This document shows, piece after piece, positions 6,029 to 6,141 of a stretch of DNA of 6,141 bases. How positions within the stretch are numbered: position 1 is the first letter of the stretch; each line of letters begins with the position of its first letter. A program made the position numbers and the translations under genes. Source of the DNA: an uncultured Bacillaceae bacterium (GTDB lineage Bacteria > Bacillota > Bacilli > Bacillales > Caldibacillaceae). The notes under the pieces were generated by a model. It ran no database searches and was not told where the DNA came from. It saw only the letters and a program-made list of their open reading frames with translations. The stretch covers positions 1 through 6,141 of the forward strand of contig CALKAK010000013.1 in NCBI GenBank assembly GCA_937983015.1, given 5' to 3'.

Positions 6029-6076
6029 GAATTTGATATGGATTTTACAAAGTCGGTTCGATGAGGGAGTGTCTCG

Positions 6077-6141
6077 ATGCATATTAGCGACTTTTCGATT
6101 AAACGGCCGGTTTTTACGTTCATGTCGATGTGTTTCGTTAT
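6077..6141 (+). CDS. RND-family efflux transporter, N-terminal fragment (3' end outside window)
   Basis: Only 21 codons plus two bases are visible: MHISDFSIKRPVFTFMSMCF followed by V. The S-I-K-R-P-V-F-T stretch, opening the first membrane segment, is the characteristic N-terminus of AcrB-type (HAE1) RND transporters, which expel drugs, lipids or metals using the proton gradient. In Bacilli the best-known relative is the surfactin resistance protein SwrC. The ATG is well supported: GAGGGAG at 6063-6069 lies 7 nt upstream, and a sigma-A promoter lies a further 40 nt back. No membrane fusion protein or regulator gene lies immediately upstream, so any partner must be downstream or elsewhere. Substrate cannot be inferred. 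The call rests on a short stretch, but that stretch is distinctive. Confidence 0.82.
   Translation, partial: MHISDFSIKRPVFTFMSMCFV

Larger units (their letters stand above)
5520..6076. other. 557-bp intergenic gap between two divergent genes
   Basis: No frame on either strand shows a recognisable protein. The contents I can point to are the pseudouridine synthase leader and -10 box, a doubtful 26-codon ORF (5558-5638), a terminator-like hairpin with an overlapping tandem repeat (5637-5667), a second + strand terminator-like structure (5755-5797), and an 11-nt direct repeat GGATTTTCAGG at 5738-5748 and 5841-5851. There are also an 8-bp palindrome TCTCGAGA (5879-5886), a CCCTT/AAGGG hairpin (5961-5973) and the RND promoter (6000-6028). 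The gap is longer than two divergent sigma-A promoters need. Confidence 0.7.

Noticed and set aside
1..6141. CRISPR array, phage, transposon or defence island
   Set aside because: I found no regularly spaced repeats, terminal inverted repeats, transposase or integrase motifs, or defence-type domains; all sizeable genes are recognised housekeeping or sporulation families.

Overview
The window reads as ordinary chromosome from an endospore-forming member of the Bacilli, probably Bacillaceae. The main reasons are a tricistronic gerA-type spore germination operon, a spore-former hallmark, together with purine-rich Shine-Dalgarno sequences and sigma-A-like promoters. I cannot name the species from sequence alone.

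Layout. Positions 1-2916 (+) hold the end of a GerA-family germinant receptor operon: the 3' end of the A subunit (cut by the window edge), then the C subunit (a lipoprotein, GTG start), then the B subunit (APC-type membrane protein). The order is A-C-B. The three proteins should assemble in the spore inner membrane, sense small-molecule germinants and trigger germination; the ligand cannot be read from this sequence. Positions 2917-3053 carry a candidate sigma-A promoter overlapped by a 13-bp inverted repeat. Positions 3054-4637 (+) encode peptide chain release factor 3 (prfC). A hairpin with T-tracts on both sides at about 4672-4717 sits between prfC and the convergent gene and probably terminates both. 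Positions 4779-5519 (-) encode an RluA-family pseudouridine synthase without an S4 domain.

Positions 5520-6076 form a gap of about 560 bp with no convincing protein gene. It holds a TATAAT box facing the pseudouridine synthase, a 15-nt-period tandem repeat, two terminator-like hairpins on the + strand, a doubtful 26-codon ORF, and a good sigma-A promoter (TTGCCT-N17-TATACT). That promoter leads into the first 21 codons of an RND-type efflux transporter (6077-6141, +), cut by the window edge.

The four units have no evident shared function: germination, translation termination, RNA modification and efflux. I see no CRISPR array, phage gene, insertion sequence, tRNA or rRNA, and nothing I would call a new biological system. 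The points most worth checking are the dyad at the prfC promoter, the structured gap before the RND gene, and the strong fall in GC across the germination operon.
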